The notes under the pieces: generated by a model
Database searches by the model: none
Seen by the model: the letters and a program-made list of their open reading frames with translations, nothing else
Told to the model about the DNA's origin: nothing
In this document: positions 45,295-47,616 of the stretch, in pieces
How positions within the stretch are numbered: position 1 is the stretch's first letter
Layout: every line of letters starts with the position of its first letter
From: Patescibacteria group bacterium
GTDB taxonomy: Bacteria; Patescibacteriota; Minisyncoccia; Phycocordibacterales; UBA2100
Direction of reading: 5' to 3'
Length of the DNA stretch: 47,616 nt
NCBI GenBank assembly: GCA_021731295.1
Contig: JAKFXQ010000022.1
Coordinates: forward strand, 1 to 47,616
Translations under genes and position numbers: made by a program

Positions 45295-45322
45295 ATTATG
45301 ACATATTTATTGTATTTTGCAA
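45295..45322 (-). promoter_or_regulatory. Promoter TTGCAA-16-CATAAT for the 110-aa orphan
   Basis: -35 at 45317-45322 and -10 at 45295-45300 on the minus strand. It overlaps the promoter of the plus-strand pseudouridine synthase. Confidence 0.5.
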
Positions 45323-45338
45323 GTACCTGTGATACACT
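45310..45338 (+). promoter_or_regulatory. Promoter TTGTAT-17-TACACT, leaderless
   Basis: -35 at 45310-45315, -10 at 45333-45338, ATG 45346 7 nt after the box. Confidence 0.55.
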
Positions 45339-45345
45339 CTTGGCC

Positions 45346-46038
45346 ATGTCCGACTACCCGATGCGCATCAACAAGTACCTCGCGCACAAAAACTACTGCA
45401 CCCGCCGTGCCGCCGACGAGCTGATTTCCGAAGGCAAGGTCCTGTTAAACGGCAAGATTGCTGTCCTAGGGGACAAGGTGCAGGAGAAAGACTCGGTTAT
45501 CGTCCGCTTCAAGCCAGTGAAGCGCCACTACTACGCGTATTACAAACCGCGCGGTGTTATCACCCATTCCCCACAAGATGGGGAAACGGATATTCAGACT
45601 GTCGTACCATTGAAGGGCGTCTTCCCTGTCGGCCGACTGGATAAGGATTCAAGCGGGCTCATTATATTGACCGACGACGGACGCATCACTGACAAGCTTC
45701 TGAATCCAGACTACGTGCACGAAAAGGAATACGTGGTGACGACCAAGGAAGAGTTGCCGAAGAATTTTAAGGAGCGCATGGAGCGCGGCGTGGATATCGA
45801 GGGCTACATGACAAAGCCGTGCACGGTGGAAATCCTGGGTGCGCGCGATTTCTCCATCGTCTTAACTGAGGGCAAGAAACATCAGATTCGCCGCATGTGT
45901 GCGGCGCTCGGGCTCGTCGTTGATACACTGGAGCGCATTCGCATCATGAACGTGCACCTCTCTGGTCTCAAAGTGGGCGCGCACCGCGAGCTCACGAAGG
46001 CAGAGCTCTCAACGTTCCTGCGCCTCCTCGGCTTCTAG
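45346..46038 (+). CDS. RluB/RluF-type 23S rRNA or tRNA pseudouridine synthase
   Basis: 230 aa. S4 RNA-binding domain 1-55 (MRINKYLAHKNYCTRRAADE), then a TruA/RsuA-type core: YYKPRGVITH, GRLDKDSSGLIILTDDG with catalytic Asp99, KEYVV, and KKHQIRRMCAALG. RsuA/RluB family; it converts a uridine in rRNA (or tRNA) to pseudouridine. Upstream in-frame codons to 44995 are rejected because the -35/-10 lies at 45310-45338. Confidence 0.94.
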   Translation: MSDYPMRINKYLAHKNYCTRRAADELISEGKVLLNGKIAVLGDKVQEKDSVIVRFKPVKRHYYAYYKPRGVITHSPQDGETDIQTVVPLKGVFPVGRLDKDSSGLIILTDDGRITDKLLNPDYVHEKEYVVTTKEELPKNFKERMERGVDIEGYMTKPCTVEILGARDFSIVLTEGKKHQIRRMCAALGLVVDTLERIRIMNVHLSGLKVGAHRELTKAELSTFLRLLGF

Positions 46039-46040
46039 CA

Positions 46041-46469
46041 TCAGGCGTGTGCACCGTGCGCACTGTCAGCGACGCGGACCATACGGTCTATAAACCAGAA
46101 TTTGATAGTCATCGTTAGTGCGCCGGCGAGGAGCATCGGAATGAGTTGCTGCGTCCAGCCAAAATACAGAAACGCGAAGAAGCACGGAATATTGATACTG
46201 TTGAGGAGTGTGGGCAGATCCCATTTGAACTTTTTTCCATCCGCGTAGTACAGCTGTTCACCGATGACACCTCTGCTCATCCACGCACGCGTGTGGCGCG
46301 GGCGCGGGAACATAAACGGATTGACGATGGCGAAGAGTACCGCGCCCAGAAGTATCGGCCAGCTATGCTGATACATGCCGACGGCGAGAAGCGGCATGAG
46401 GAGCACCCGCGACCAACCACTCCACGGGTTTGCATGACGACTCCATACCCTATCCGGCATGATGGCCAT
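46041..46469 (-). CDS. DUF6653 family membrane protein
   Basis: 142 aa. HANPWSGWSRVLLMPLL, NPFMFPRPRHTRAWMSRGVIG and GEQLY are family-specific; four short membrane segments follow. Unknown function. ATG 46469, with AATACT 6 nt upstream overlapping the stop of the RluA-type gene; co-transcription with that gene is also possible. Confidence 0.85.
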   Translation of the reverse strand: MAIMPDRVWSRHANPWSGWSRVLLMPLLAVGMYQHSWPILLGAVLFAIVNPFMFPRPRHTRAWMSRGVIGEQLYYADGKKFKWDLPTLLNSINIPCFFAFLYFGWTQQLIPMLLAGALTMTIKFWFIDRMVRVADSAHGAHA

Positions 46470-46475
46470 AGTGTG

Positions 46476-46481
46476 AGTATT
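46476..46481 (-). promoter_or_regulatory. Possible leaderless -10 box AATACT
   Basis: 6 nt before ATG 46469. Confidence 0.35.
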
Positions 46482-47187
46482 ACACAGCGAGCGCGCGTAG
46501 GTCTTCCAGTATGGGGGCAACGAATGTCTCGTCAGTTTCGAGCGGCACCGTTATGGAATACGCGTGGAGTGCGAGGCGGGTAACGCCATGAATAGGCGCA
46601 CGCCCTGCAGCGTAGAGCGCGTCCCCGACAATGGAGTGACCGATAGATGAGAGGTGCACGCGCAGTTGATGCGTGCGACCTGTTTTCGGTGTGAGTTCAA
46701 GAACCGTTGCCGCGTCTTCTCCCGCACCTGTGCGCGAGAGAACGCGCCACTCGGTGATTGCCGCGCGAACATCGTCGAGTGTGCATGGCTGCGCCGCCCA
46801 GCGGCGCGGCACCTCTTTCGTCCTCATTATTTCTGCAACAATCGTGCCCGTGTCTTCGGCGACGTGCCCGTACACGAGTGCACGATACGTCTTTGTGATG
46901 CGTCGTTCCTTGAATGCCAGACGCAACGCATCAAACGTGTCCTGCGTTTTCGCCGCAAGCAGAATGCCGCTGGTGTTTTTATCCAGTCGGTGCACGAGCC
47001 CATTGAGGGCAATCGCCTCGCCTTGCGGCGAAACCCAATCACCTCCCACTCCGCGACATTCTGGAAACTGTTCCCCTAGCCACGCGGATACCGACGGCTC
47101 GTCATTGCGTCCGTCGCGGTGCGAAATCAGGCCCGCCGGTTTATCGAGCACGATGACTCCGTCTCGTTCGGCAATGACGTGCGGCAT
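46480..47187 (-). CDS. RluA-family pseudouridine synthase
   Basis: 235 aa. VIVLDKPAGLISH, then LVHRLDKNTSGILLAAK with catalytic Asp69, KTYRALVYG, and PKTGRTHQLRVHL; no S4 domain. Modifies uridine in rRNA or tRNA. Its ATG overlaps the stop of the upstream gene (TAATG), so it is translationally coupled to it. Confidence 0.95.
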   Translation of the reverse strand: MPHVIAERDGVIVLDKPAGLISHRDGRNDEPSVSAWLGEQFPECRGVGGDWVSPQGEAIALNGLVHRLDKNTSGILLAAKTQDTFDALRLAFKERRITKTYRALVYGHVAEDTGTIVAEIMRTKEVPRRWAAQPCTLDDVRAAITEWRVLSRTGAGEDAATVLELTPKTGRTHQLRVHLSSIGHSIVGDALYAAGRAPIHGVTRLALHAYSITVPLETDETFVAPILEDLRALAV

Positions 47188-47615
47188 TAGCGGATATTCT
47201 GTATCGCGGCCTGCGCCATGTCGTGCTTCGTCTTGAGAACGTTTGAGATTGAGAGGAGTACCTCTGCCTGTGCGCTCACGGAGAGTACATCAATCCACTC
47301 TTTGTGATCGTCCTTTCCCTGCAGTGCCTCTTCAATATCACCTGCGGAGACATCAGAGCGTACAAAGAGTCCGTACCACGGTTTGCGCACCGTAACGCGC
47401 CCAACGTCGTCACCTTCGGTATCAACTTCAATCTCCTGTGAGAACGTGAGTGGAATGAAGCCGAACAGCTTACCGCGAGTCTCGTGACGCACTTTGATTT
47501 TCTCAAAGTTGAGCGACATCTCTTCAACTGCTTCGTTCTCCAGAAGAATGCCTTTGGCGAAATCAGCAAGGTCCTGCTCTGACTGCACTTCAGCGTGCGC
47601 TTTCACACGCATCAT
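47187..47615 (-). CDS. Unknown conserved protein (possibly truncated by window edge)
   Basis: 142 aa visible from ATG 47615 (or 47612). An opening helix (EQDLADFAKGILLENEAVEE), a beta-rich middle (FEKIKVRHETRGKLFGFIP, LTFSQEIEVDTEGDD, RVTVRKPWYGLFVRSD) and a C-terminal helix bundle. No signal peptide. Similar proteins are, as far as I recall, frequent in Parcubacteria without known function. The start may lie beyond the window. Confidence 0.7.
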   Translation of the reverse strand: MMRVKAHAEVQSEQDLADFAKGILLENEAVEEMSLNFEKIKVRHETRGKLFGFIPLTFSQEIEVDTEGDDVGRVTVRKPWYGLFVRSDVSAGDIEEALQGKDDHKEWIDVLSVSAQAEVLLSISNVLKTKHDMAQAAIQNIR

Positions 47616-47616
47616 G

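Noticed and set aside
44995-45345. N-terminal extension of the RluB-type gene
   Set aside because: It is antisense to the 110-aa orphan and runs through the -35/-10 at 45310-45338; homology starts at the S4 domain after ATG 45346.
1-47616. CRISPR arrays, tRNA, rRNA, insertion sequences, attachment sites
   Set aside because: No regularly spaced direct repeats, no cloverleaf with CCA end and TTCGA arm, no transposase or terminal inverted repeats were found on reading both strands.
1-47616. TGA read as an amino acid (Gracilibacteria-type code)
   Set aside because: TGA ends several well-bounded genes (for example at 17607-17609 and 20264-20266) and is absent from the long frames.

Overview
The window looks like the chromosome of a Patescibacteria (CPR) member, most probably a Parcubacteria lineage of intermediate G+C (about half G+C by eye). 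Evidence: very short intergenic gaps, many small membrane proteins without assigned function, several Gmad2-, PspC-, DUF4349-, DUF3467- and DUF6653-type proteins, large Thr/Ser/Asn-rich surface proteins, and no biosynthetic operons, tRNA or rRNA. TGA works as a normal stop, so this is not a code-25 Gracilibacteria/Absconditabacteria lineage.

Layout. (1) 1-11718 is a single giant minus-strand gene that runs off the left edge. It has one N-terminal membrane anchor, an acidic linker, three phage-tail-collar-like HxH modules, Fn3-like repeats, two copies of a seven-motif (probable seven-bladed) beta-propeller and a C-terminal beta-strand repeat region. (2) 11859-18149 holds a membrane-anchored cohesin-like protein, Hsp20, signal peptidase I, a peptidoglycan-binding/Fn3 surface protein, a small secreted protein, a nuclease-like orphan and an alpha/beta hydrolase. 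(3) 18214-23460 is a run of small membrane and envelope proteins (DUF1295-like, DUF2177, VTT-like, PspC, DUF4349, Gmad2, MliC-like). (4) 23498-31570 is metabolic and housekeeping: PhnB-like, PQQ-type sugar dehydrogenase, DUF924, cellulose-synthase-like GT2, cytidine-deaminase-like, YdjM-like, YgjP-like peptidase, cyclophilin, LapG-like protease and a methyltransferase. (5) 31643-35379 has orphans, a Mu Gam-like DNA-end-binding protein, a PKD-like protein, a TPR-like protein and small membrane proteins. (6) 35509-40323 is a probable defence island: an unrecognised protein divergent from a C5 DNA methyltransferase, then a UvrD-like helicase and a membrane-anchored DUF2726 nuclease-like protein. 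(7) 40324-47616 contains a candidate structured RNA or leader, small orphans, a GNAT-like protein, a lipoprotein-like protein, an HD / flavodoxin / zinc-ribbon operon and two pseudouridine synthases.

Expression architecture is the most striking hidden signal. At about two dozen gene starts a TAnnnT Pribnow-type box ends exactly 6-7 nt before the start codon and there is no Shine-Dalgarno, which implies leaderless mRNAs. A second class (many of them short orphans) has classical -35/-10 promoters, a leader with Shine-Dalgarno and a strong GC hairpin terminator right after the stop. Both classes are interleaved.
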